In this document: positions 55,357 through 64,000 of the stretch, in pieces
Numbering within the stretch: position 1 is the stretch's first letter
Layout of the letters: every line of letters begins with the position of its first letter
NCBI GenBank assembly: GCA_025617745.1
Contig: CM046864.1
Coordinates: forward strand, 186,001-250,000
Direction: 5' to 3'
DNA length: 64,000 bases
From: Heliocidaris erythrogramma
Lineage: Eukaryota > Echinodermata > Echinoidea > Camarodonta > Echinometridae
Notes under the pieces: generated by a model
Database searches by the model: none
Told to the model about the DNA's origin: nothing
What the model saw: the letters and a program-made list of their open reading frames with translations, nothing else
Translations under genes and position numbers: made by a program

Positions 55357-57525
55357 AATATCGTCGCCGTTGTCGACATTTCCGGCAAGCCAAAAAAAAA
55401 AACAAAACAAAACAAAACCAACCAAAAAAATGGTTCAAAGGACATCGCCGATAGTCATCACACACATGGGGGGGGGGGGTCCAAATTTTTGTAACACATT
55501 TTATATATCCGATGCAAAAATATTGGGGGCCCCCCGGTTCCGCCGGCCAAAAATATTATCCTCACAATTCTGTTTTTTTTAAGTATTATTCATTTATTTT
55601 CATAAGACATTATTGCAACAATAACTCATAAACGTGTTTGCATATCATATTTTCTATTTATTGCTTTATATGTATTTAAATAATTCGAATTATGCTTATT
55701 CAAGCTGATTTAACAATGAATGAATAAAGTCATTTACTTTCATTCTTATTTTCCAGTCTTATCATTCATATTTCCTTTCAAACAATATTTCATTAGTAGT
55801 CATTATTATACCATCATGATGGGTTGCTGTTATAGGAATTTATTATTTTAGCGAGACTATACGCTTCTCCGAATCATTCTGTATTTTCCCATTTTGTCGC
55901 CTTTTCAAGTTATTCAATTTTGTTGATGTATATGTAAAATGATGATTATATTATAAGAAATTAATATTGATAACTTTAGCAGCTTCGTAGTAAGAAAAGG
56001 ACTACCATTTTCACAGTGCTAATGTGTTTTTTTTTTTGGCAAAAAACAAAAAATAAAAACAAAACGATTTTTCTCTTATTATAATCATCTTTACAGAATC
56101 GTTTCGTGTGGATTCTGTGTTATCTATTCTCGCGTTTTGGGGGGTTTTTTGCCGCAGATTATAAGCTCTCATGAAGTGGTCGGAAGACTAATGAATTCAC
56201 AGAGTTTAAACCTTATAAATCAGTTCGACTTTTGCTAACTTCTAAAGTCTAAATAGGGATGTTCAATAATAATTCCTCTGTTATAAGTGGTACACTGGTA
56301 CAAGTTTAAATACATATATATATTCGGTATTATTCTTTTCTACAGCCACCAACTTTGATCCGCCTTTGGAAAAGAAAGTAATCGATGAGTGTTTTATTAT
56401 GTTAGATCCTCTCGCTTCCTGGATTGGAACTCCATTGACAAAATGGGGGATTATCTGGCGTGGCCTTGGCAACCTTCGTTCGTATTTCCTTTGTTCTCAT
56501 CTGCGATGAAAAGACAGGAAATCCATTCATGCTTTTGAAACCGTTAGAACCCAAGCTTGACTCGGTTTATTGTTTGTAAAGTAAGGCGACTAAACTGAAT
56601 ATACTGTATGTAGTTCAAAAAATGTGAATAACGCTACTCCTTTATACAGAAAACAATTCAGCAGAGGAAGCAATAATGAAAGTATGATGCTGCATGATGA
56701 GGAGAAATCGTGAACTCCATAATAAACCTATGAATTTAAAACAAAAAGTAGAAGAAATGTCCCCAAAAGATTTTCATGTATTTATTTGTAACCTTTCGCT
56801 TTTATTTCATTATGCATTTGACATTTTTTTTTTTTTTTTGGCCTCATGAGTTTTGATCGTACTCTTTGTTTCCACCTTTCCTCTTGGTCTTTTTTTTCTG
56901 TTCTATTCTAAACCAATAGACGAGCACAGAAGACGAAATTGTTGTTGAAGAGGGTGACAGAAATATAAAATAGAGTGTTTATAATGGAGAACAAGAGACG
57001 GTAATAAAGAAGGTCAGAAATGAAAGCAGAACAATTGATGAGAAAAGTGTAACAAAAATCCGATCAATGATAAAATAAACTTCCGTGGAAAATATATTCA
57101 AAAATGAAAAAAAGTTTCTATATGAAAATCAATCCGGTGGCATGCAAAGCTGGAGAAAAAGAACTCGGCACGCGAGGCGAAGTGGTCGATCGATTTAATT
57201 TGCATAAACTATGCAAATAAGGCAGAGATCGAGGGTAAACGTAATTCATATGGAAATGAATAGAACGTGTGCGCACAAGCCTATTTTGATTGGTCGGTTC
57301 TCGGCAGTGAGCCAGAGCGTTGCTATGCGAGTTCGAGTTCAAGAGTTCAAGAGGAAATAAGGTTTTGAAACTGTGTTTTCTACCCCAAATCGTTATCATT
57401 TCAAAGTAAAACAAAGCAAACCACTATGTCAAATGTATAATCATTCGAATCAGTAAGGATTTATGTTTATTCATGTAGTAATGAGTGAAATAAATGGTGT
57501 AAAAGTGAGCTCGTCTCTTCAATTT
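55357..57525. other. AT-rich DNA without supported genes
   Basis: G-runs lie at about 55466 and T-runs at 56029 and 56830. Short frames (for example 57118-57414 minus) lack family signatures. Confidence 0.45.
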
Positions 57526-57529
57526 TCTC

Positions 57530-57598
57530 AGACCGCATATATGCGGGCTCAGTCCACGAGCGGGGAAAACTGAGCCCGCATATATGCGGGCTCAGTCT
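57530..57598. repeat. Paired palindromes CCGCATATATGCGGGCTCAG
   Basis: A near-perfect palindrome (TGAGCCCGCATATATGCGGGCTCA) stands next to an inverted relative separated by TCCACGAGCGGGGAAAA. This could form hairpins or a cruciform and lies at the 3' edge of the LINE. Confidence 0.7.
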
Positions 57599-57604
57599 TC
57601 AACG

Positions 57605-58101
57605 GGTTAAAATGTAAAAAATTCTTAACTGACTTTGGGAGGGAATTCCAGAAAAGAATACCGTTAAAATAAAAGGAATTTCCAATTTTACCTTTCCGCT
57701 TAGGCACTACGAAATTAAATTGACTATTTCTAGTGTCATGCCCATGAACACTTGAAGAGCGAGTAAAATTATTTGAAATATAGTGATCTGCATTAAAGTA
57801 AAAAAGGTGAATTAAAAGTTGTGATCTAAGGTTTACATGAAGAAGACCAGCTGTTTCAAGTTCACTCTTCCCAATGTGTGTTCTTGGTGGTAAGTGATTG
57901 ATAAATCTTACAATCTTATTTTAAATTATTTTTAACTTGTTTTGATCCACCTTGCCTAGACTGCAGTACCATGCCGCATTAGCATAATCAAATAAACATT
58001 GTATTAAGGAAAAACTTTAAATGCGTCTTGATTTTAAGTTCATGCAATTTTGATAACGATACCAAAATTTTAGACGAGCATTAGCTTTTTTGACAATACC
58101 C
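57605..58101 (-). pseudogene. LINE reverse transcriptase, C-terminal remnant
   Basis: The minus-strand translation gives GIVKKANARLKFWYRY, then LIQCLFDYANAAWYCSLGKV, NHLPPRTHIGKSELETAGLL and, at the end, FNGILFWNSLPKSVKNFL. This is the thumb and connection end of the same reverse transcriptase, separated from 58918 onward by the nested foldbacks. It has at least two in-frame stops. Confidence 0.75.
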
Positions 58102-58921
58102 CTGATAGCAGAAAGTGTTAAAAAATGACGTGATATTTACGTCGTGGTTTTCGTCTTTTTTACGTCCTGTAATTACGTCAATAAGACGACAACTTGCACC
58201 AACGCAAGACGTCAAGAGGACGTCTTGTTTTGACGTCATCTCTACTTCTTGTACACTGTAAAAACTAAAGTGCTACTTTTAGGGGCATGTATAGTGACTG
58301 CACCTGAAATGCTGTTTATAGCACTTGCAGTGTGCTAATTTACCAGCAAAAAAAAAAATTGTGACCGTGGCGAGCCTCGAACCAGGTTCCGCTGATTGAG
58401 AGGCGCTGACATTACCGATGGACTAACGAATGCTTCTTGCAATCCAGTTTAGTCATGGGAGTCAAGTAGATAACATGAACTATGTGGTGTCGTAAATTCA
58501 CTATGTAACAATATGATCTGCTCTAAATCGTACAATGTGAGTTAGTCTAGCGGTAATGCCAGCAATTCTCGATCAGCGGACCCTGGTTCGAAGCTCGCCC
58601 AAATCATTTTTTTAATGAATGTTTAGCAGTTTGAGCCGGTCCAGCTCCCGTGAAAGTGCTGAAATAGCACGCTGTGTGCATTCAATAGCACTCTGAGTGC
58701 AGTCCCTATGCATGCCCTCAAAAAGTGCTATATACAGCACTTCAGTTTTTATAGTGTACAGATGACGTCAAAATAAGACGTCCTCTTGACGTCTTGCGTT
58801 GGTGCAAGTTGTCGTCTTATTGACGTAATTACAGGACGTAAAAAAGACGAAAACCACGACGTAAAAAAGACGAAAACCACGACGTAATTATCACGTAATT
58901 TTTACCACTTTCTGCTATCAG
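58102..58921. mobile_element. Foldback element (outer) inserted in the LINE reverse-transcriptase gene
   Basis: The ends CTGATAGCAGAAAGTG and its inverse are followed by long inverted arms (ACGTCGTGGTTTTCGTC..., ..GACGTCTTGCGTTGGTGCAAG..), about 145-160 bases each. The right arm has a 23-base unit duplicated in tandem. A second foldback occupies its loop. Confidence 0.75.
58252..58758. mobile_element. Inner foldback with opposing tRNA-like Pol III boxes
   Basis: Inverted ends TACACTGTAAAAACTAAAGTGCT and AGCACTTCAGTTTTTATAGTGTA bracket two arms. The right arm (plus strand) has an exact A box TAGTCTAGCGG (58543-58553) and B box GGTTCGAAGC (58585-58594). The left arm (minus strand) has TAGTCCATCGG (58415-58425) and GGTTCGAGGC (58374-58383). 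The two tRNA-like units therefore diverge from each other. A solo right arm is at 20075-20325. Confidence 0.7.
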
Positions 58922-59547
58922 GGACGGTCAGCCAAACTTGAGCAAGAAAGATCACTAGCTATATTTAGTCCTAAATACTTCACAGAATCCTGTCTCTTAA
59001 TGAGTTGATTGTTATAACTTATATTGAAATCATCAGTATACTTCAGCCTACCCCGCGAACAAAACAAAATACTTTCGGTTTTACCAATATGTAAGCTAAG
59101 CTTATTTGCTGTCATCCAATTAACACAGTTTGATAATTCTAAGCTAAGTTTCTCCCCGATCAGCTTAGGATCAGTACCAGAATATAGTAACACACTATCA
59201 TCCGCATATAAAAGTAATTTACTGTCGTTGACACAAACACACATATCATTAATGTAGCACATGAAAAGAATAGGACCTAATATGCTCCCCTGGGGAACTC
59301 CGCATCTTATGGGCATAGAATCGGAGAGTACATTTTGCAACGAGACAACTTGATGACGATTGGTCAAGTAAGACCTAAACCATTGCACACATGCAGAATT
59401 TAAACCCATTACTTCTAATTTACTTAACAGTATATTATGGTTAACGGTATCGAAGGCTTTTTGCAAGTCAAGAAGAACCATCCCGACAAAACGTCCTTGG
59501 GAAATTTCGTTCCTGACAAAATCTAACAGGTGAATATTAAAAGACAA
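58918..59547 (-). CDS. LINE reverse transcriptase, palm region
   Basis: The frame contains LLDLQKAFDTVNH (first catalytic Asp), GVPQGSILGPILFMCYIND and LLLYADDSVLL with the catalytic YADD, then YLGLNIASDLS. These are diagnostic of CR1-like reverse transcriptases. The frame ends at 58918 because it runs into the foldback element, which supplies the stop. It is offset by a frameshift from the preceding part at about 59535. Confidence 0.8.
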   Translation of the reverse strand: MSFNIHLLDFVRNEISQGRFVGMVLLDLQKAFDTVNHNILLSKLEVMGLNSACVQWFRSYLTNRHQVVSLQNVLSDSMPIRCGVPQGSILGPILFMCYINDMCVCVNDSKLLLYADDSVLLYSGTDPKLIGEKLSLELSNCVNWMTANKLSLHIGKTESILFCSRGRLKYTDDFNISYNNQLIKRQDSVKYLGLNIASDLSCSSLADRP

Positions 59548-60764
59548 GTTTCAGTGGAATAACCATTTCTAAAACCAGATTGAAATTCGTATATTATTTT
59601 GTTTTCTTGAAAGTAGTTCTCTAATTGGGCATACACACATTTCTCTAGGACCTTCGAGACTATACTTAAAACGCTAATCGGTCTATAATTGCTAACATTA
59701 GTTTTATCTTTCTTTTTATAAAGGGGTGTTCCTTTTGCAATTTTCATTTCATCAGGGAAGGTGGAAGTTGAGATAGATAAGTTAATAATGTAAGTTAAAG
59801 GTTCATACAAATATTTAGCTCCATCCTTCAAAAATCTGGCAGGTACCAAGTCAAGCCCGGTACTTTTTGATATTTTCAACTTATTTAATTCATCTAAAAC
59901 AAACTTTTCTTTGACAGGAGAAAAAAGAAAACAACCTTTCGACACACCCTTAGTGTCGTATAATTTTTGTAATTTAACACTGTCCGTTCCAAATTCATTT
60001 GCGTTGCTATCTGGCAGATTACTAGCTAATTTTTCTGCCACAGTTGTGAAATAATTGTTAAATTCGTTCGCTATCCTCATATTATCATGACATAACTCCC
60101 CTTGGATATTAATAACATTCTCTTTAATAATCTTTTGTTTGTTTTTACAACCTAAATCTTTCAGATTCTTCCACAACTTTTTAGAATCATTTTTATGCTC
60201 ATCAATTTGATTTTGGAAGTATTCATCTTTAGCCTGTCTCACTTTTCTTTGCACCAAATTACGTAAAAGTTTATATTTCTTTTCTAATTCTAAATTACCA
60301 CAATCCTTTTTCGTTCTTTTAAAAGCTATATTTCTTTGTCTTATTAACGAAATAATTTCAGCATTCATCCACTTATCGGTTCTTTGCTTAATTCTTACTT
60401 GTTTTAATGGAGCACATTTATCAACTATAGACATGAAAATATTTTTGAAAATTGACCACGCAGTATTTACTTCTTTACATTCTAATATGTCAGACCAATT
60501 GACTCGAGATAAAACATTATTAAAATCATCTATACAATAGCTTCTCATACACCGAATATTTATATTTCTATGCTGTCTGAATACAGGTCTTATTAGCTTC
60601 CTAGAGCAGTAGGTTAAAAAATGATCACTTAGGCCAATTTCAATAACACCACTTTGACAAATATTTTCTTCTTTACTGCTGATTACATGGTCTATTAATG
60701 ATGAAGTGGCCGATGTTGTTCGAGTTGGTTTAGTTATAAGTTGACTCAAACCATTTAAATTCAA
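59523..60764 (-). CDS. LINE endonuclease end and reverse transcriptase fingers
   Basis: The first part completes the endonuclease (TSATSSLIDHVI, GLSDHFLTY: the Ser-Asp-His motif is the last catalytic group). A linker rich in Lys/Asn follows, then the reverse-transcriptase start: TGLDLVPARFLKDGA, KGTPLYKKKDKTNVSNYRPI and FQSGFRNGYSTETCLL. Its N-terminus is cut from the upstream frame by a shift near 60780, and the frame ends early at 59523. Confidence 0.8.
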   Translation of the reverse strand: MNLNGLSQLITKPTRTTSATSSLIDHVISSKEENICQSGVIEIGLSDHFLTYCSRKLIRPVFRQHRNINIRCMRSYCIDDFNNVLSRVNWSDILECKEVNTAWSIFKNIFMSIVDKCAPLKQVRIKQRTDKWMNAEIISLIRQRNIAFKRTKKDCGNLELEKKYKLLRNLVQRKVRQAKDEYFQNQIDEHKNDSKKLWKNLKDLGCKNKQKIIKENVINIQGELCHDNMRIANEFNNYFTTVAEKLASNLPDSNANEFGTDSVKLQKLYDTKGVSKGCFLFSPVKEKFVLDELNKLKISKSTGLDLVPARFLKDGAKYLYEPLTYIINLSISTSTFPDEMKIAKGTPLYKKKDKTNVSNYRPISVLSIVSKVLEKCVYAQLENYFQENKIIYEFQSGFRNGYSTETCLLIFTC

Positions 60765-60797
60765 AATATTCTTGTATTTTTTGGATAATGAAGACTG

Positions 60798-61793
60798 CTA
60801 CAAAAGGCAGATATTCATGTCCCCTAAAATTATAACCTCATCATCTTTTGTTAATTTATCCAAGGTGTCAGTGAGATATTCAATAAAATAATGATCTGTA
60901 GGGGGTCTGTACACAACACCTAGAGTAATGGGTTTTGTATGGGGTAATAGAATGTCAATCCATAACGATTCAATATCATTTTGTGTAAGATCTTCTCGTA
61001 CGTTAAATGCAATATCATTTCTAATATAAAGACAGACTCCACCACCATGTTCTCCTACACGGTCTCGTCTTAAAATACAATATCCATCGATACAAACTTC
61101 TTCATCGTTCACGGAAGAGTTTAACCACGTTTCAGTGATTGCAATTACAGAGATTCTATTTTGGGAGAAAAGGAGTCGTAGTTCAGGTATTTTAAACAGA
61201 ATTGATCTAACATTCAAATGAACAAGATGCAACCCTTTACCATTAAAAGTATCATTAAATGATTCATATAAAGCGCTTTCATCAACAGTATTCTGTATTC
61301 TAACTTCAGGGATAGGAGGTAAAAAGGGTTGAGAGGGTTGAATATCTTCACAGGATTGAGTAAAAAGGGAGTCACAAAAAGGTGGTAATGAGCACGTCAA
61401 ACAGACCCAATTTTCATTGGGGTTATGATATAACCTGGTATACTCAGAGAGAGAGATTTCAAGACATTTAGTATGGTACCACTTTTGGCAGGTGGAACAC
61501 AATAGGCCATGTTGGTTGTTTTTTACGGGTTTATCACATTTACCGCAAGGAAATTTGTAGTTTGGACCGGGATTAGTTTCTACGTCACCAGATAGGAAAA
61601 GACGATAAAATATTTGATTATTTGTCTGAAATAACGTAGTTTGAAAGGTGGCCACAGAGTTCTGATAATACAAAATTCGGGAGTGAAAGTATTTTAAGCG
61701 TTTAAATGATTTTAGCGTAACATATTCAAAACTAGACGCAACCCCGCAAGAACATAAACACGAAATTAAAAAATAAAATACAAGAAAGTTCAT
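60798..61793 (-). CDS. LINE protein start: hydrophobic leader, 2A motif, PHD finger, endonuclease
   Basis: ATG at 61793. Residues 1-20 (MNFLVFYFLISCLCSCGVAS) look like a signal peptide. Residues 68-77 (SGDVETNPGP) are a complete 2A-like ribosome-skipping motif, with separation expected between G76 and P77. Residues 83-133 form a PHD finger (CGKC, CSTC, YHTKC, CLTC). The apurinic-type endonuclease spans about 195-331 (LVHLNVRSI, ITETWLN, ending GDMNICLL). The last part continues after a frameshift. The predicted outcome is a leader peptide released by skipping, then PHD-endonuclease-reverse transcriptase. Confidence 0.85.
   Translation of the reverse strand: MNFLVFYFLISCLCSCGVASSFEYVTLKSFKRLKYFHSRILYYQNSVATFQTTLFQTNNQIFYRLFLSGDVETNPGPNYKFPCGKCDKPVKNNQHGLLCSTCQKWYHTKCLEISLSEYTRLYHNPNENWVCLTCSLPPFCDSLFTQSCEDIQPSQPFLPPIPEVRIQNTVDESALYESFNDTFNGKGLHLVHLNVRSILFKIPELRLLFSQNRISVIAITETWLNSSVNDEEVCIDGYCILRRDRVGEHGGGVCLYIRNDIAFNVREDLTQNDIESLWIDILLPHTKPITLGVVYRPPTDHYFIEYLTDTLDKLTKDDEVIILGDMNICLL
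61563..61586 (-). other. 2A-like ribosome-skipping motif (DVETNPGP)
   Basis: The eight codons match the D-(V/I)-E-x-N-P-G-P consensus exactly and are preceded by a hydrophobic LFLSG. Confidence 0.85.
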
Positions 61794-62616
61794 GACACCT
61801 TAAATACACACAGACACACACGCCTGCACCCTTATAAACTAAAAAAAGACAAAAATGAGTCAGTGTCTATATCCCGCCATTATCCTCAAGCTCCATCTTC
61901 GAGACACTGGAAACACCGCTTCCTGGGCGACATATACACGTTGATTGTGAGCTCCAGAATGTTTGTAAACATGAATTTCAAAAGATGCTAGTCTGTAGAC
62001 TGCAACAGGCTTGGACATCGCACACCCACACATAAGGAGAGAGTGATCGTAAAAGCAGCTGTCGGTTCCAACGGTCGAAACAAAAACAAAGCAGGCAAGG
62101 TCAGACTGGACAGGAATGTTAATAGCCCTCTTCTGAGTATATGGAGAAGTAGTGTGTAGTAGAAAGTTGTGATCCAAGATAGAGAAAATGAAGTATGAAG
62201 TAAACCCTAACCCTATACCCTAACCCTAACCCTAACTCTAACCCAAACCCAACAATTATGGGACTGAAAATTATAGACTCTGGATTGTGTAAAGCGACAA
62301 TTCTCAATATAGCATTGTTCGTGTTCATGCGCTATGCCGACTAGTCTTGACGGAATAAACTGTATTATTGATGCATTACGGTTACGGTAAAAAAAAAATA
62401 CACGCGACAAGTGTGTATATCAGTCCGCGATCTATATTCCGTCGGCGTCGTCGGGTCTACATTATTTATCCTGCTGCAAAACTGCTACCGTAACTATACC
62501 TAGCCTGTACATTGTAAGTTTTTCAGAGCACTTGTTGACTTTCATAATTGATGTGTGTATATATTTGACTTAGAATTGCCAAACTCTTGCCAAACTCTTC
62601 TCAAAATGTTATTTTA
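61794..62616. other. Non-coding DNA with telomere-like array 3
   Basis: No gene is supported. Array 3 is at 62202-62252. Confidence 0.5.
62202..62252 (+). repeat. Interstitial telomere-like array 3 (CCCTAA)
   Basis: About eight units with CCCTATA and CTCTAA variants lie in the same orientation as arrays 1 and 2, 6.8 kb further on. Confidence 0.85.
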
Positions 62617-63767
62617 ATGTCAGCACCTATTTCTTCGGATAACGACAGGGGGGATTCAGAAGAAACAAATACATACGGCAATGTGACAGATTCTAGTACT
62701 ACAGAGAGTGAAACACGCGCTTCTACTTCTACTTCGATCTACTTCTAGTAAGCCTACCACTTCTACTGCAACTAAAACAAAGAAGGGATGTGGTAAAATA
62801 CATGGATTAAACTTTTTTAGACTTAGCCAAAAATTGAAGGATGAAGATTCGACCTTAAAATTCTGTCAAGATATTGAACTTATTGCAAGAAAAGTAAAAT
62901 GTCCAACATGCAACATTGATTTAGACAAGATTTATAAAGTGCAAAAACGTGGACGACGTAAAGCGGAACTTAAATTTCAGTGCAATAAACGAACGTGTCG
63001 AGGTCGAGGAAAAAAAATCAAATTTCTGTTAGAAAAGGTACTTGGTTCAGTTCGTCAAACATTTCATTTAGAAAAAGCTTACTTTTAACTTATTGTTTCA
63101 TTCAAAAACTTCAATATAGTCAAGTAATTCATGAAACGTCTGCTTCATCGGGTGAAAGTGACACTGAAAAGAAATTTGTAACTACCAGTAATGAAACAGT
63201 TGCAGATTATTATAATTATTGTAGGGAAGTGTGCCAATGGGCAAGTGCAAATAAACTACACACCGACAAACCTATATTGGTGGTCCTGGTGAGGTTGTAG
63301 AAATCGACGAGTCTAAATTTGGTAAAAGAAAATATAATAAAGGAAGGATTGTAGATGGACAGTGGGTGTTCGGTGGAATCTGTCGCAATACAAAGGAAAT
63401 ATTCCTCGTTCCACTTCCAGACAATAGACGTGACAGAGCTACTTTGGAACCTCTGATAACTGCTCACATAAAACCAGGAAGCACTATCATCAGTGACTGT
63501 TGGAAAGCCTACGACTATCTTTCTACAGCTGGTTTCCAACATCTGACAGTTAATCATTCCTATAATTTTGTGGATCCCACAACTGGCGCAAATACTAATT
63601 CAATTGAGAATTTGTGGTGGCAGATAAAGCGTCAGTTAAGCCAAACGAAGACACACAAGGACAAGTGGAACCTTCACCTGAGTGAATATATGTGGAGACA
63701 TGCTCACAAGCAGGAGGACTTATTTGATGCTCTCCTAAAAGATAGTGTTGAGCTCTATAAACCTTAA
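62617..63767 (+). pseudogene. Merlin (IS1595/IS1016-related) transposase, frameshifted
   Basis: A possible start at 62617 opens a Ser/Thr-rich head. Across several frame changes (about 62750, 63030 and 63280) the sequence then gives a zinc-ribbon-like CPTC...CNKRTC near 62900-63000, a conserved block RKSLLLTYCF, EIDESKFGKRKYNKGR (first catalytic Asp, about 63302-63350) and SDCWKAYDYL (second Asp, about 63495). NSIENLWWQIKRQL with its Glu at about 63607 completes it. The D-D-E order with E-I-D-E-S and an N-x-I-E-x-x-W motif marks the ISXO2-like Merlin superfamily. Three shifts make it a pseudogene unless assembly errors explain them. Terminal inverted repeats were not found. Confidence 0.8.
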
Positions 63768-64000
63768 AGGTAAGCTATTATTTACTCATTTAAAATTTAA
63801 AAATGGATAGGTCCTACATGTATGTCCAAACCACTAAAAAACAGAACAGTGAAAAAAAAATTAGAACATAAAGATAACATTTAACAAATTCATAGTGACG
63901 AAGCTTTTCGACCTGCACTCATCGGGTCACAACGCAGGAATGAGAGAATACAAGAAAATACAAAAGTCAAGGAAGGGTGTGTATAGCGACCCGGGTATGA
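63768..64000. other. Downstream flank, no gene
   Basis: This is AT-rich DNA followed by a short CTTTTCGACCTGCACTCATCGG stretch near 63904. The right end of the Merlin element may lie beyond the window. Confidence 0.4.

Larger units (their letters stand above)
57605..61793 (-). mobile_element. CR1-like non-LTR retrotransposon with 2A peptide, PHD, endonuclease and reverse transcriptase
   Basis: Read on the minus strand, the element starts near 61793 and its coding remnant ends near 57605. The domain order is hydrophobic leader, 2A-like motif, PHD finger, apurinic-type endonuclease and reverse transcriptase with a C-terminal LPKSVKNF-type end. Two frameshifts (about 60780 and 59535) and the nested insertion at 58102-58921 break it. 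Known sea urchin and other invertebrate CR1-type LINEs carry such 2A motifs. Confidence 0.85.

Noticed and set aside
61860-62177. 105-codon minus-strand frame near the LINE start
   Set aside because: It has no domain, and it lies in the leader region and beside the telomere-like repeat.
63904-63930. Minus-strand CCGATGA...GAAA sequence, hammerhead-like
   Set aside because: The core departs from CTGATGA and only nine bases separate it from GAAA, too short for a convincing stem II.

Overview
The window is eukaryotic genomic DNA, most likely from a marine invertebrate or non-vertebrate deuterostome such as an echinoderm, cephalochordate or hemichordate. The phylum is inferred from the repeats: a 2A-bearing CR1-like LINE, BEL/Pao, Merlin and Harbinger elements, poly-G/poly-C runs and CCCTAA-type arrays. 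It has two very different parts.

Part A, about 1-11,700, is compact, intron-less and virus-like. It holds five or six closely spaced genes, two with a TATAAAA box just upstream and some with AATAAA downstream. They encode an unrecognised 391-aa protein; a 107-aa protein that reads like the SKP1/Elongin-C (BTB) fold; an overlapping 713-aa leucine-rich-repeat protein with a BC-box-like motif, of ZYG11/ZER1 character; a 682-aa protein joining a nucleotidyltransferase-like domain, a Cys/His cluster, a Rossmann/SDR-like domain and a CaaX-like end; a RING protein; and, on the opposite strand, a 1047-aa LRR/helical-repeat protein. Together these look like an adaptor, substrate receptors and a RING protein for a ubiquitin-ligase system. 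The best reading is an endogenous or integrated large DNA virus, or a large cargo-carrying element. No capsid, polymerase or terminase gene is visible, so the viral origin is inference. A host-type repeat seems to lie between two of these genes, which argues for integration.

Part B, about 11,700-64,000, is ordinary repeat-rich host DNA with few genes. Gene-like pieces are an 87-aa RING-finger coding exon with a clear splice acceptor (minus strand, 14.3-14.6 kb), an unrecognised candidate exon (16.3-16.6 kb), a symmetric phase 1-1 exon of a P-loop GTPase (minus strand, 21.6-21.8 kb) and two identical tRNA-Arg(TCT) genes in a 401-bp tandem duplication (40.1-40.6 kb).

The rest is nested mobile DNA. 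There is a 5.7-kb foldback element full of RFX/X-box-like palindromes, holding a decayed LINE (22.6-28.3 kb). Next comes a TTAA-flanked element containing two Harbinger-type elements (28.3-31.1 kb), then a third Harbinger-type element (33.2-34.7 kb). A 1.1-kb retroposon with 12-bp target duplications contains a SINE whose head resembles the 7SL RNA Alu domain (36.3-37.3 kb). A full-length but broken BEL/Pao LTR retrotransposon sits inside an old LINE (40.9-52.3 kb). A CR1-like LINE with signal-peptide, 2A, PHD, endonuclease and reverse-transcriptase regions is itself split by a nested pair of foldback elements with tRNA-like Pol III boxes (57.6-61.8 kb). A frameshifted Merlin transposase ends the window (62.6-63.8 kb). 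Three interstitial telomere-like arrays lie at 53.4, 55.1 and 62.2 kb.
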